DNA from: Heliocidaris erythrogramma
Taxonomy: Eukaryota; Echinodermata; Echinoidea; Camarodonta; Echinometridae
Length of the DNA stretch: 64,000 nucleotides
Direction of reading: 5' to 3'
Assembly: GCA_025617745.1 (NCBI GenBank)
Contig: CM046863.1
Span: 56,619,829-56,683,828 of the forward strand
The position numbers were made by a program, and so were the translations under genes. Numbering within the stretch: position 1 is the stretch's first letter; each line of letters starts with the position of its first letter. Of this stretch, positions 34,847 to 44,738 are shown piece after piece. Below the pieces are notes generated by a model. The model had not been told where the DNA came from. It ran no database searches and saw only the letters and a list, made by a program, of their open reading frames with translations.

Positions 34847-34888
34847 ATGATAACGAAGCTTTTCGACCTGCACTCATCGGGTTATCAC
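34847..34888 (-). ncRNA. Candidate minimal hammerhead ribozyme, copy 2
   Basis: Same arrangement as at 33451-33492: GUGAUAAC, core, CGAAA, AAGCUU palindrome and GUUAUCAU. The first core box here is CCGAUGAG, so U4 of CUGAUGA is changed to C. This copy is therefore probably weaker or dead. It lies just after the coding end of the Penelope-like remnant and in the same sense, which is the position expected for a ribozyme of the element's terminal repeat. Confidence 0.5.
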
Positions 34889-34964
34889 GCAGGTATATAA
34901 CAAATTACTTGAAATCAACTATATTATACTCAATGAGTCCGGACGCAACCCAGGCGCCGTAATT

Positions 34965-35174
34965 TCAGAACAATCGCAAAGCTTGGACGAACTGCTTTTG
35001 TCTGCACAGAAGGGGTTCGTGCAATTGAATGTAGGTGGCTTCCAGAAAGCGTAAATGCGCTGCGCTTCTGGCCCGGGACATAAATGAGAATTGATCGTCG
35101 GCATAGCTTTGAGAAGTACGGCCCACGTACCTGGCATCGCACCGGCACTGAAATTGGTAAATAACATCACTCAA
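34965..35174 (-). pseudogene. GIY-YIG endonuclease end of a Penelope-like element
   Basis: Residues VIYQFQCRC and RYVGRTSQ match the start of the GIY-YIG domain in Penelope-like elements (IY..CxC..RYVGRTSQ). FLEATYIQLHEPLLCRQKQF matches its conserved C-terminal end. The middle of the domain is shortened: residues between TSQ and the FSFMSRARSAAHLRF stretch are fewer than in full-length relatives. In the family this nuclease nicks the target for insertion. The stop at 34965 precedes the hammerhead motif by 77 bp. Confidence 0.75.
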
Positions 35175-35440
35175 GTGGGGGGTGGGTATACATCATTGTT
35201 AGTTGACGGTAGCATCCTGTTTGTAGAAAACACAATGCGTGTCGAAACCGCGTAATAGCAACGTGACACTGCGTGTTTGATCTGACTGGCGTATTTGTCA
35301 GATACCATTCTCTTTGACAATGGTTACCCTGAGCATGTTATATCTCGCACCATAACAAGGACGCTGGAGGCACAATCCAAATCTGACACCAGATTTGGAC
35401 CTGCCAAATGCCCCGTGTATCTCAAACTACCCTGGATTTA

Positions 35441-35774
35441 ATGTACGGGTTCTTTACTTCACAATAACAAGTTCTACTACTACCACTACTGCATCTACTG
35501 CTAATTTTTCCCTAATACTACTTTTACTGCTACAATGGACTGCTTTGTGTTAACTGCATTCAAATGAGGTGAAGCGAGGTTCGCGTTTTAGCGAAGACGG
35601 CAGTACCATTGTTGGACGCGTTCTCGATCTGACTGGTGGACGAGGGAGAAGCCAGTGGGTGGGTGAGCCGTTCCTGCACAAAGCGCGGTATGCAGTTATA
35701 ACAAAGCAGTCCAATGTACCTTGGAGGATCTAGGACGGCCTTCACGTTGACACATTCGATAACTCCCTAATACC
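35441..35774. other. Short TAC tract and unidentified GC-richer stretch
   Basis: A TAC tract lies at 35472-35535. From about 35572 to 35733 a plus-strand frame without ATG stays open (includes STIVGRVLDLTGGRGRSQ and GEPFLHKARYAVITKQS). I do not recognise it. It may belong to a decayed element. Confidence 0.3.
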
Positions 35775-36530
35775 AAACTCATGAAAGTTACCAGAGAGAC
35801 TTTACTTTAACCCCAAATACATACAAACTGCTAAATTAAAATTGGAGAGATCGAATACATTTAATATTTTCAAATGAGAAAAATAATAGATGAGTATGAG
35901 CAAGGATACTGACATGGGAAATAGCCAGTATCTAATAGCCATTTTCTGTAATCAGAATAAACTAGACACTGAATAGTTTGTTGAAGAACCCCAGGCAACA
36001 TTGCGGTATTGAAGGTATGGGGATATTAAAGCATTGTAGACCTACATCATTAATAATATTGTTGGTGAAAATTGCTTGATTTTGTATAATAGTCCTATAT
36101 TATTTGATATTTTGGTACAGCTTAATTCAATGTCATTATTCCAAGATAATTAAATATCAATAGTTACACCTAAGAATTGAAGTGAAATAGAAATACTAAT
36201 ACTGCTGCTTCTGCTGAAGTTAGTATGACAAAAAAAAAATACTCCTTACTCATAACAGTACTACTGATATTACTACTACTACTACTACTACTACGCTTAA
36301 CGAGATTAATGCACTTCCCAAACTGAGGCCCAAATAGCAGTTCTACTTTTAAAACGTATAATGTGCCTACTTCATGGCAACACTACAAAAGCTTACATAT
36401 CGCTTTCTTATACACTGACTTGCATCTATTGTTGAACTCTATAACAGCCCTTGATTTGGCTATTGAGTCTACATTTATTTATTGAAGAAAAAAACATGTG
36501 ATCACGGAGCTAGTGTTCAAAATAATCATA
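35775..36530. repeat. Block II, copy 3 (3' part), with decayed LINE
   Basis: This matches 8665-9440 and 21690-22440. It includes the minus-strand LINE remnant (35790-36230), a TAC tract (36270-36297) and the flank GTTCAAAATAATCATAGAAAG, which shows the empty state of the LINE insertion at 9438. Confidence 0.75.
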
Positions 36531-36771
36531 GAAAGAAATCAAGAATATATATTTGATCGAACAGTCGTTGCCATGACCACCCCCCCCCCCCCTCCCCTAA
36601 CGCAAATTCGGACCTTGAAGGGTAATATTCTTGCTGGATCATCATTGGCTCGGATCCCCTTCCCTTTAACGGGCGTATTTTTAGGGACACCATTTGTGAT
36701 CTTTGCTTCAAAACAGTAATTTATAACATCACAATATACATGTTTTCAAATCTGGCAAATTCGGAACCTGG
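36531..36771. other. Poly-C run and unassigned sequence
   Basis: After GTCGTTGCCATGACCA comes a C run (36580-36591), then GGACCTTGAAGGGTAATATT and TCATTGGCTCGGATCCCC. No gene is supported. Confidence 0.4.
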
Positions 36772-37533
36772 AATAATAATAACGATGACATGTGACTTGT
36801 GAGCTGCATTCTTCGTATTCTAATCCCTATTTTCTTGCGATTAGTGGAAGTATTCATTTGTCTAATAAATTTCTAACCATGGTGTATTTTATGAACCTCA
36901 AACTTTTATGTTTTACTTTTACATGAAGTAAAACACTTTTAATTGTGAACAGTGCAACATCACATCTTTGAAATCAACGAAATGTATAGCGCAGGTGCTC
37001 ATAATGACAAAAAGGGTCCCCAAAAATATTATGTGTGAGATAAGATCGTTTTAATATTTTGGTTTATTATTTTTTTACGGTAGACTGCAATTTTGAAATC
37101 AAGGTCATATGAAAAGAAAACACCACTATAGGGGCACAGCGGCCAACGGAATGTCAAATTAAAGACAATTGTTGTATTTGACTCCTTTTCTTTGCTAATC
37201 ATCAAGATGGTCACCAAAAGAATGGTTGCCGAATTGTTAGAATATGCCTATTATAATTTTACATTTTATCTTTACAGCATGCACTATAAAGGAAGTAAAT
37301 CGAATCAATATACATGATATACAAGATCTATCTCATTGCAGGAACCAATGGGACCGTAAAGTGAGTTTGTTGTTTGACCTTGATTTTAAATTTTAGCCTT
37401 AATATCATTAAAAGAAAAAAAAAAAAAATCGAAATTTGAAAATAGTATTATGTTGCATATAGGCCCACGGAATCTGTAGGGCTATTTTATCAGAATGGGC
37501 ACCTGCGCTATGTATTTTGTTGATTTCAATTAA
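36772..37533. repeat. Block I copy 3 fused to an inverted repeat
   Basis: 36772-37015 matches block I. Its end (GAAATCAACGAAATGTATAG, CGCAGGTGC) is inverted at 37493-37533 (GCACCTGCGCTATG, ATTTTGTTGATTTC), and the inner ATTTTGAAATCAAGGTCA (37091) is inverted near 37378. A foldback of about 560 bp therefore overlaps the end of the block. Confidence 0.65.
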
Positions 37534-38188
37534 ACTGGAGTTCAGAATGAGGGCCATAATGTTTTACTGATCATAATTAGAAACATTGTACTCATATACA
37601 GCCCTGTGAAGAAAGAGAAAAAAAATGCAGCCCGTATGGACAGCATGCCTGTCACAAGGAATGGCTGATATCATCAGAGGTATCAATTTTACCACCAGTG
37701 AGAACTGAACAAACTGCCTCTAGTAAAGTGAAAATGGCTTAACCAAACAATCAGGCATACCTTCTGGACATTTGTTTCAAAACCTGCCTACCCCTGGAGA
37801 ATATCTCCAGGACAATTACCCTCCAGGATATTTTAAGTTTGCTAGTTAATCTGAAGTATCCATCCATTTGGGGTGCATGCCTTTAGATCTAATTGTCCTT
37901 TATGAATAATTGTCGAGGGGGTGGGGGTGGGAATTACCTGGGGGTGATTGTCCGAGGGGTTAGTTATTGTATAGGATAATTGTTTTAGGGAGCAGTTATC
38001 CACTCATTATAGCTGGAATAAATCAATTTGAAAGTTCAATTACTGATAGCCAAGACTTTCCATATACGCCTTTAAAAAGAGCTGGTATAATAGTTTTTTG
38101 GGTTTGGGGGGGTTTTTTTCAGAGCTGTATAACATATCAGTGGCTTCATAATAATTGGAATGCAACTTTATTGGAAAACGTGGGCATC
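37534..38188. other. Fragment of the AGTTCAGAAT repeat, then a GGACAATTACCC minisatellite
   Basis: 37534-37600 is a piece of the tandem unit seen at 22590-22980. From about 37785 to 37990 occur repeated, degenerate CAGGACAATTACCCTCC, GAATAATTGTCGAGGGG and GGATAATTGTTTTAGGG units, related to 46690-46860 and 56820-56935. The last 150 bp lead into block IV. Confidence 0.55.
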
Positions 38189-38192
38189 TTAA

Positions 38193-38470
38193 ATGGATAC
38201 GCCACCGGGCAACCGTGGGGAAAGTCAGAATTGCGTAAGCCCTATTCACTCGTACACAAAGTATGTGCGTCGAACGCGTCCGTTAGGCTACTGGGACCGG
38301 ACTGCACGAAGCCGACCGAATCTCGCACGAGAGCTCGAGTTCAAGCGGAGCGTGCATGTTGCGCGGCGAAGTTCGAAGTTTGCTCCCGCGGGGCAACGGC
38401 ATGATCAGGTAACGATCACGGTGCCCTCCTGCGGCATAAAAACGCCCACAATCTGCGGTTAAGTATCCCT
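38193..38470. mobile_element. CpG-rich 278-bp element flanked by TTAA
   Basis: Block IV copies 1 and 2 read GGGCATCTAAAACACTT and GGGCATCTAAAGCACTT here. In this copy TTAA (38189-38192) and TTAA (38471-38474) flank an insertion with short inverted ends ATGGATAC and GTATCCCT. TTAA target duplication is typical of piggyBac-type elements. The interior is GC- and CpG-rich (CGAACGCGTCCGTTAGGC, GCGCGGCGAAGTTCGAAG), in strong contrast to the flanks. Frames in it are short and unrecognised. Confidence 0.6.
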
Positions 38471-38474
38471 TTAA

Positions 38475-40135
38475 GCACTTGTCAGAACTTTGAGTTTCTG
38501 AGCTAGCCATGTAGAAAATATACCACGTGGTGGACAATTTTTTTAAAAAGGCAAAACTGACCTCAAGGCAAGAATTATAGGTGGCCCTCTATCCAGAATT
38601 TATGAACATCAAAAATATGCCACATTCCATGTTTTTTTTAATGAAAAGGTGCACAGTTGTTTACTAGTCGGCTAGACTATTTTCCCAGTTCAACATCAGC
38701 GTTGCTGCAACCGGTCGACCCAATTTGCGTTGAGGAGCGGTCCAATCAACATGCATCTACAAAACTGCACCCATTAATTTGCATATGAATGCGTATAAGT
38801 TCCTTTGTAATTGAATATCTAGAAATCGTCCCATGCAAAATTGTTATGAATATTCAAACTAAGCGTCGTCAGTTTTCTTCTTACATACACCAATCAGCTG
38901 CATCGCCTATGCCATGACTGCTGCTGCACCGTTTGATTTGCATATGAAAGCGGATAACTTGCAATTTATTTTAATATATTGGAATCGCCCTGTGCTTCTT
39001 GTTGTTTGTTGTTGTTGAAGATTTTTTTTTTACAGACATGTATCAATAAAATATGATGGGACCGACCTATAACTCGATCTTTATGAATATTCATACCAAA
39101 CACCGCCAGTGTTCATGGTGTTCTTTGATCAGCTGGATTGCGGTTCGTGCCGCACATTTTGATTTGCATATTTTCCTATGCGTCATGACTATTATGAGTC
39201 AGAAACCCTCATGGGGGGGGGGGGGGGGGGGACAAAAAAAACCCGTTAGTTCTAGATGCTATCCAGTACTTTTAGAAGAAAAATATGAGTGTCTACTTAC
39301 TTTCAAGTTGTCTTGTCTTGACAGGTGTAAAAATCAAAATGTCCACTTTCTGCTTTCTGATCCAATGAAAATAGTTTCTGGGGATAATGGTCAAATTGTT
39401 ACGGCCAATGCTCCGGGATAGTATGATTCATAGCTGTGCTGCAAAACGAAGTGACGGGTTTTCTGGTATGTCGTCGAACTGATGACTCCCACTAAATTCA
39501 AAAGATTTAGTTGGAGTTCCGACTGAAAGTTCCACTTACACCACTCGGTTCCAGAATTAGTTTATTTTAAAGGACATATATTAAATTTAGACAAAAGGCA
39601 AACGTGCCTTTAAATTCCACGTTTTGTGTCTGGATATAGAGAAGGCTTTTGTTTTTAACTTCGATGAATAACAGTGCTGCATGAAGAAATGACGAATAGT
39701 GTCCTGTCCTGTATAAAATTGATGAATCCAATGTCATATAAAACTACATTCCTCCCAAGGAGAGTGTATGTTTTTATTGTCTTCGTAGAAAATAGGTTTC
39801 ATCAGGAATACAAGTAGATCAGTGATGAAATCTAATAGATAACTGCCTAATTGTTAAAAACTCTAATTTTGCTCCCGATGTGTATCGGTCGCCCTTCCAA
39901 ATGCAAACTAAATTTCAAACTGACTGCAAAAGGCAATATCATATTTTGGGGTGGTTTGTTCCGCTTCTAGTAGTAACCCAATGAAAGATTATGAAGAGAC
40001 CATGAAATTCTTTTGTGCTAATTTCTAACCTTTAACCTTGATGACGTGCAATTATTGTAAACAGGCATTAGAGAGCAAGAAACAGGAAAATTAACATGCA
40101 ATGTATTTACTGTCTATCTTCTGTACAGAAGATAC
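38475..40135. repeat. Block IV, copy 3, then an R unit
   Basis: This matches 11300-13105. It includes the octamer/CCAAT patch (38725-38965), a G run (39216-39231) replacing part of the sequence at 12395, and an R unit with anchor at 39952 ending in CTTCTGTACAGAAGATACC. Confidence 0.8.
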
Positions 40136-41165
40136 CACTTCTGCTTACCACTTCCGCTACCACTACTATCATCACCACTATACTATTATCTATGCCGCTA
40201 CCACTACCACCACCATCACCACTATAATGGTCACCATAACTCCTACTAAAATTACTATTATCTACATTATCCATATTAATTAATATTACCATTCTTGTTA
40301 GTGCTGATGTTGCTACAACAAAAACAACAACAATAACAACATGTACTACTACTACTACTACTACTACTACCACTGATACTAATACTACTACTACTACTTC
40401 TTCTACTACTATTACTACTACTACTACTACTACTTCTACAACAGCTACTACTATACTATTACTATTATTACTACTGCTACTACTATACTACTACTACTAC
40501 TACAACAACTAAAATTACAATTAATATTACTAATACTGCTCCTACTAATACTACTAATACTAGTTCTACTACTATTACTACTACTACTATAATACTACTA
40601 CTAATAATGATAATACTTCTACAACAACTAGTACTACTACTACTACTACTACTACTATTATTATTACTACTACTACTAATACTGCCACTACTACTATACT
40701 ACCACTACTTATAATACTCCTGTTGCTGCTGCTACTACTACTACTACTACTACTACTCTTACTCCTACTATAACAACAAACACTACTACTACAAAAAAAA
40801 ATACACCTACAACTAAAATTACAACTATTACTATTACTGCTACTTCTAATACTAATACTAATACTTCTACTACTATTACTACTACTACTACTACTACTAC
40901 TATAACACTACTACTAATAATGATAATACTTCTACAACAACTACTACTACTGCTGCTACTACTGTACTACTATTACTACGACTACTACTACTACTACTAA
41001 TACTTCTACTACTACTATTACTACTACCACTACCATTACTCCAACTAGTGCATCTACCCTTGGAGCTGTTGCTACCACCACTACTGCTACTACTAGTAGT
41101 AGTTTTACTACTACAACAACTACAACAACAACTACTACTACTACCTTTAGTTTTACTACCACGAC
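40136..41165. repeat. 1-kb TAC-rich microsatellite
   Basis: Mostly TAC/ACT triplets, with CAA and AAT variants. The phrase AATAATGATAATACTTCTAC occurs at 40603 and again at 40917, which shows tandem duplication with a period of about 314 bp. Long Ser, Val, Leu or Thr frames here are microsatellite translation. Confidence 0.85.
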
Positions 41166-42121
41166 TGATAGGATTTCCGATGTTCCTTTGCCCCATGCAA
41201 ATCTCTTCATACTTTGCAAATCATGATTTTTAGTCAATTCCTTTTTCTTTTTTTTTCATTTTGCATGGTTTAGCAACAGCACAGAAAAGATATTTTGTCC
41301 TCATTTCATTTTGACTGAAAGCATGTTTCAACAGGTTTGTTTTTGTTTGTTTGTTTGTTTGTTGTTGTTTTTTTACAATTTTTTTACAACATGAACTAGT
41401 GATTGATATTTTTCAGATATTTCTTGTTTTGTTTCCTTTAAATTCAATTCAATTCAATAAAGGTTTTTAAAAACGCAATTAGCAGTAAACAGACGGAATT
41501 GTACATGTTTTACAGCAATCGAATTTTATTTCATGTTTTCTTTTACAGTTTTGAATTTCAGTTATTCATAATAATATTGAATATTTTACATGATAAAATG
41601 TTTTATTTTGTATATACACTCATTGATATGTTGATTTATGATTCATGTATTTTCATCGAGTGGAATCAAAGTAAAGATTACTGAAAAAAATAGAAGGTTC
41701 CCTATTGCAAATTCAACGTATCATTTTAATGTAATCATTCCATACTGATTTTGTTTCGTTTTGTTTTGCTCTCTTCTTTTTCGACAAGTTTTTTTTGTTA
41801 TGTTTCATTTGTTTCTTTGTTTGTTAGATAATTTTTTCCCGTTTTTGGTTTGTGCTTTTTTATATCGATAGAAAAATAAATTATATTAAACTGATGTTGA
41901 TCAAAAATGTAATTTAATAAAGATCCTATTGTCGTAATTGACTCACTGCCTGATAGAAACTCAAAGTCATACATCGTACTATTAATCAAATATGTGCAGT
42001 CCAATGTTGTATTTCAGCAGACCTCCTGAAGTGTATTATATCTGTCCGACAAATTAAATGTAAACCTCTTAGTACACTAAGCATGCTCATAGCTTACAGT
42101 CACCTAAACCGCAGTAATATT
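41166..42121. repeat. Block V, copy 2
   Basis: This follows 29100-30000: GATAGGATTTCCGATGTTCC, TTTGCAAATCATG, AGCAACAGCACAGAAA, TTCAATTCAATTCAATAAAGG and ATGTGCAGTCCAATG, then an R unit. No gene is recognised. Confidence 0.75.
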
Positions 42122-42221
42122 ATGAGATGGTTTGTTCCATTTCTGGTAGAAACCCAACAAAAGGTAGCATATCTTATGATAAAGCAACCGTGAATTGCTT
42201 TTATCCGCGTTAACCCAGGGG
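42122..42221 (+). repeat. R unit (5' half)
   Basis: The anchor is at 42129, with GAAACCCAACAAAAGGTAGC and AAGCAACCGTGAATTGC. It breaks at CCGCGTTAACCC, where a G-rich insertion begins. The unit's 3' end reappears at about 43530. Confidence 0.75.
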
Positions 42222-43517
42222 CAGCGGAGCATCTTTCAAAGTGGGGGGGGGGGGGGGGCATCAGCAAAAAGGGGCGCCTTCAAAAAGGGTGAAAACAAGG
42301 CTGAAAATGCCACATTGAGACATTAGTATACCGCTACCTTACACTATCGAGGATCATTTTCGACACATTAATATTATGTTTTAGCATGGTTTTATATAAA
42401 AACTACTTTACAGTTGAGTGAAATAGTCTCATGAAGATATTTTGACTAGCAGCGATTCTCCTAATATGATAAGAAGGCAATGGTAAATGCACTGAAGCGA
42501 GCTTTGGAAACATTTTAGAAATTTTTTTACTCCTTCCTGTTAAAATTTAGAGGCACGTACTGCTCATTCTTGTATAATTTAGGGAATTGTGCCCCTCCTG
42601 CCCCCTGCTCCACTGCCTCTCATTGTGCTAGGTATATGGTATTTTGTGTACTTTAGGGCACAGTTTGTAAGCGACATCGGAATATATAGGTAGAATTATA
42701 TTAAATATATATATAGGTAGGCTATATAGGGCAGTTATTAAAAGGGAAATAATACTATTAAAAATAAATATAAATATATAGGTAGGCTATATAGGGCAGT
42801 TATTAAAAGGGAAAATAATACTATTAAAAATAAAAAGGGCCACTGATCAGAAGTAAAAGGGGCACTTAAAAAGAGGCATTTATCATAAGGAAAAATTGCA
42901 CTAATCAGAGGAAAACAGGGACACTTGTCAGATTTCAAAGGGGACACTTATCTGAGTTTAAAAGGGGCACTTATCAGAAGGCGAAAACGGCACTTATTAG
43001 GAAGAGGAAGGGGCAGTCATACGAAGAAAACGGTCACTCATCAAAGGTGAAATAGGGCACTTATAAGAAGGGGAACTTGTACTATTAGAACGAAAAATGG
43101 GCACTAATCAGACGAAAAAAACCAAGGCACAGATTTCAAAAGGGGCAGTAATGTCTGAAGTTAAAGGGGGCACTTATCAGAAGGTGAAATTGGCATTTAT
43201 GAGAAAGAAGAAGGGGCGCAGTTATACGAAGAAAAGGGGGCACCTATCAGAAGTGAAAAGGGCACTTATCAGGAGGAAAAATTGCACTATTAGAACGGGA
43301 AATGGGCACTAATTAGACGAAAAAGGGGCAATTTCATAAGGGGCAGTAATGTCTGAGGTTAAAGGGGGCACTTATCAGAAGGTAAAAGGGCACTTATTGG
43401 AAAGGAAAAGGGCACTATGCGAAGAAAAGGGGGCACATATCAGCAGTGGAAAGGGGCACATTTGGGATACTTGAAAAAGTAGGGGGCACTGTGCCCCCCG
43501 TTCCCCCTCCCCCTATG
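42222..43517. repeat. 1.3-kb G-rich insertion in an R unit, with tandem GGGGCACTTATCAGAAG array
   Basis: It begins CAGGGGCAGCGGAGCATC and a G run (42243-42257). A 65-bp direct duplication lies at 42713-42840 (GGTAGGCTATATAGGGC at 42716 and 42781). From 42830 to 43480 about 30 degenerate units of AAGGGGCACTTATCAGAAG type follow, with a higher-order period of about 200 bp (ACTATTAGAACG at 43081 and 43285). It ends at a C-rich CCCCCCGTTCCCCCTCC. R unit sequence stops before it and resumes after it, with about 110 bp of the unit missing. No frame is credible. Confidence 0.7.
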
Positions 43518-44270
43518 CAACTATGCTACATGAATTTAACATGCCATGTATTTACTACATGTACACTCCAACTATGCTACATGGATTTAACATGCCATGT
43601 ATTTACTACATGTATTATCCAACTATGCTACATGGATTTAACATGCCATGTATTTACTACATGTACTATCCAACTATGCTACATGGATTTAACATGCCAT
43701 GTATTTATTACATGTACTATCCAACTATGCTACATGGATTTAAACATGCCATGTCAATATTTACTACATGTACTATCCAACTATGGTGCATGAATTTAAA
43801 CATGCCATGTCAGTATTTACTACATGAACTATCCAACTATGCTACACGGATTTAACATGCCATATATTTACTACATGTACTATCCAACTATGCCATGTAT
43901 TTACTACATGTACTATCCAACTATGCTACATGGATTTAACATGCCATGTATTTACTACATGTACTATCAAACTATGCTACATGGATTTTAAAATGCCGTG
44001 TATTTACTACATGTACTATCCAACTATGCTACATGGATTTAACATGCCATGTATTTACTACATGTACTATCAAACTGTGCTACATGGATTTAACATGCCA
44101 TATATTTACTACATGTACTATCAAACTCTGCTACATGGATTTAACATGCCATGTATTTACTACATGTACTATCCAACTATGCTACATGGATTTAACACGC
44201 CATGTAGTTACTATCCAACTATGCTACATGGATTTAACATGCCATGTACTACATGTACTATCCAACTATA
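43518..44270 (+). repeat. 51-bp minisatellite derived from the R unit end
   Basis: About 15 units of ACTATGCTACATGGATT, TAACATGCCATGTATTT, ACTACATGTACTATCCA lie in a row, a period of 51 bp with few changes. The middle piece is the end of the R unit (ATTAAACATGCCATGTATTT), so the array arose by amplifying that junction. Because 51 is divisible by 3, several frames stay open (MLHGFNMPCIYYMYYPT and offset versions). I treat these as by-products, not genes. Confidence 0.9.
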
Positions 44271-44309
44271 CCACAGCAATACTACTACCACTATCACAAC
44301 TCCTTCCAC

Positions 44310-44460
44310 AACTAACACTGCTACTGTTGGTTTATTGCATAAAATAAAGCATTGTATGACGTTGAATATTTTATAAATGCTGTGCAATGCCCTGATACTT
44401 TCTTATATTTCTTATTGTTATAACTTATGGGCAGACTCCATGTATATAGGCAGAACAAAC
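44310..44460 (+). pseudogene. LINE C-terminal fragment, copy 2
   Basis: GTTGGTTTATTGCATAAAAT to GGGCAGACTCCATG matches 31524-31650 and 51045-51160. It is cut off after GTATATAGGCA. It follows a triplet tract and the 51-bp array, the same order as in the other two copies. Confidence 0.7.
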
Positions 44461-44738
44461 CATACAATAACATCACTGTGATGAAAATTACAATTTTCTT
44501 TTTTTACAATTTGATAGAAAATAAGGAAAAATGTGGGGAAGGCCAAGTTTGACTACAGCCATGTGGGATTTCTAAATCATTTTATTCAAGCCATTTAAGT
44601 AAAAGGCATCGATCAGTGACTGTTAATAGTTTGGGAAATAAAACGCGGGATCTATGGAAATTGGCCTGGCAGAGTATACATTCTACACATTTTCCCCTTC
44701 CATGCACCAAGTCTATTCTACACAAGAACACAGAAGTC
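44461..44738. other. Unassigned sequence
   Basis: No repeat or frame I can name. It begins AGAACAAACCATACAATAAC, which partly inverts R unit sequence (GGTTTGTT), suggesting a rearranged piece. Confidence 0.35.

Larger units (their letters stand above)
34818..35440. mobile_element. Penelope-like element remnant with inverted 5' part
   Basis: The minus-strand half (about 35300 down to 34965) encodes the end of the linker region (SDKYASQIKHAVSRCYYAV) and, after a frame change near 35170, a GIY-YIG-type nuclease end. The plus-strand half (about 35300-35440) encodes the residues that should come directly before: DTILFDNGYPEHV and KSDTRFGPAKCPVYLKLPW. The halves meet head to head at about 35300, and the missing joint is exactly between LPWI and SDKY. 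This is the layout produced by twin-primed reverse transcription. The RT domain itself is absent. A hammerhead motif follows the coding end. Confidence 0.75.

Noticed and set aside
34919-35170. Alternative minus-strand frames across the Penelope-like fragment (72 and 83 residues)
   Set aside because: Only the frame with IYQFQCRC and RYVGRTSQ matches the family through the nuclease end. The others are shadows, apart from the short shifted segment upstream of 35170 that holds SDKYASQ.
38193-38537. CpG-rich patch read as a CpG-island promoter with a coding exon
   Set aside because: The patch is bounded by TTAA words and absent from the two related blocks, so it is an inserted element and not a conserved promoter.
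43518-44270. CRISPR-like array
   Set aside because: Units are contiguous without distinct spacers, and the genome is eukaryotic by its LINEs, SINE and microsatellites.
43446-44376. Overlapping frames of 110-148 residues with a 17-residue repeat (MLHGFNMPCIYYMYYPT)
   Set aside because: They come from a 51-bp minisatellite whose unit is a multiple of three. Several frames are open at once, and the unit derives from a non-coding repeat end.
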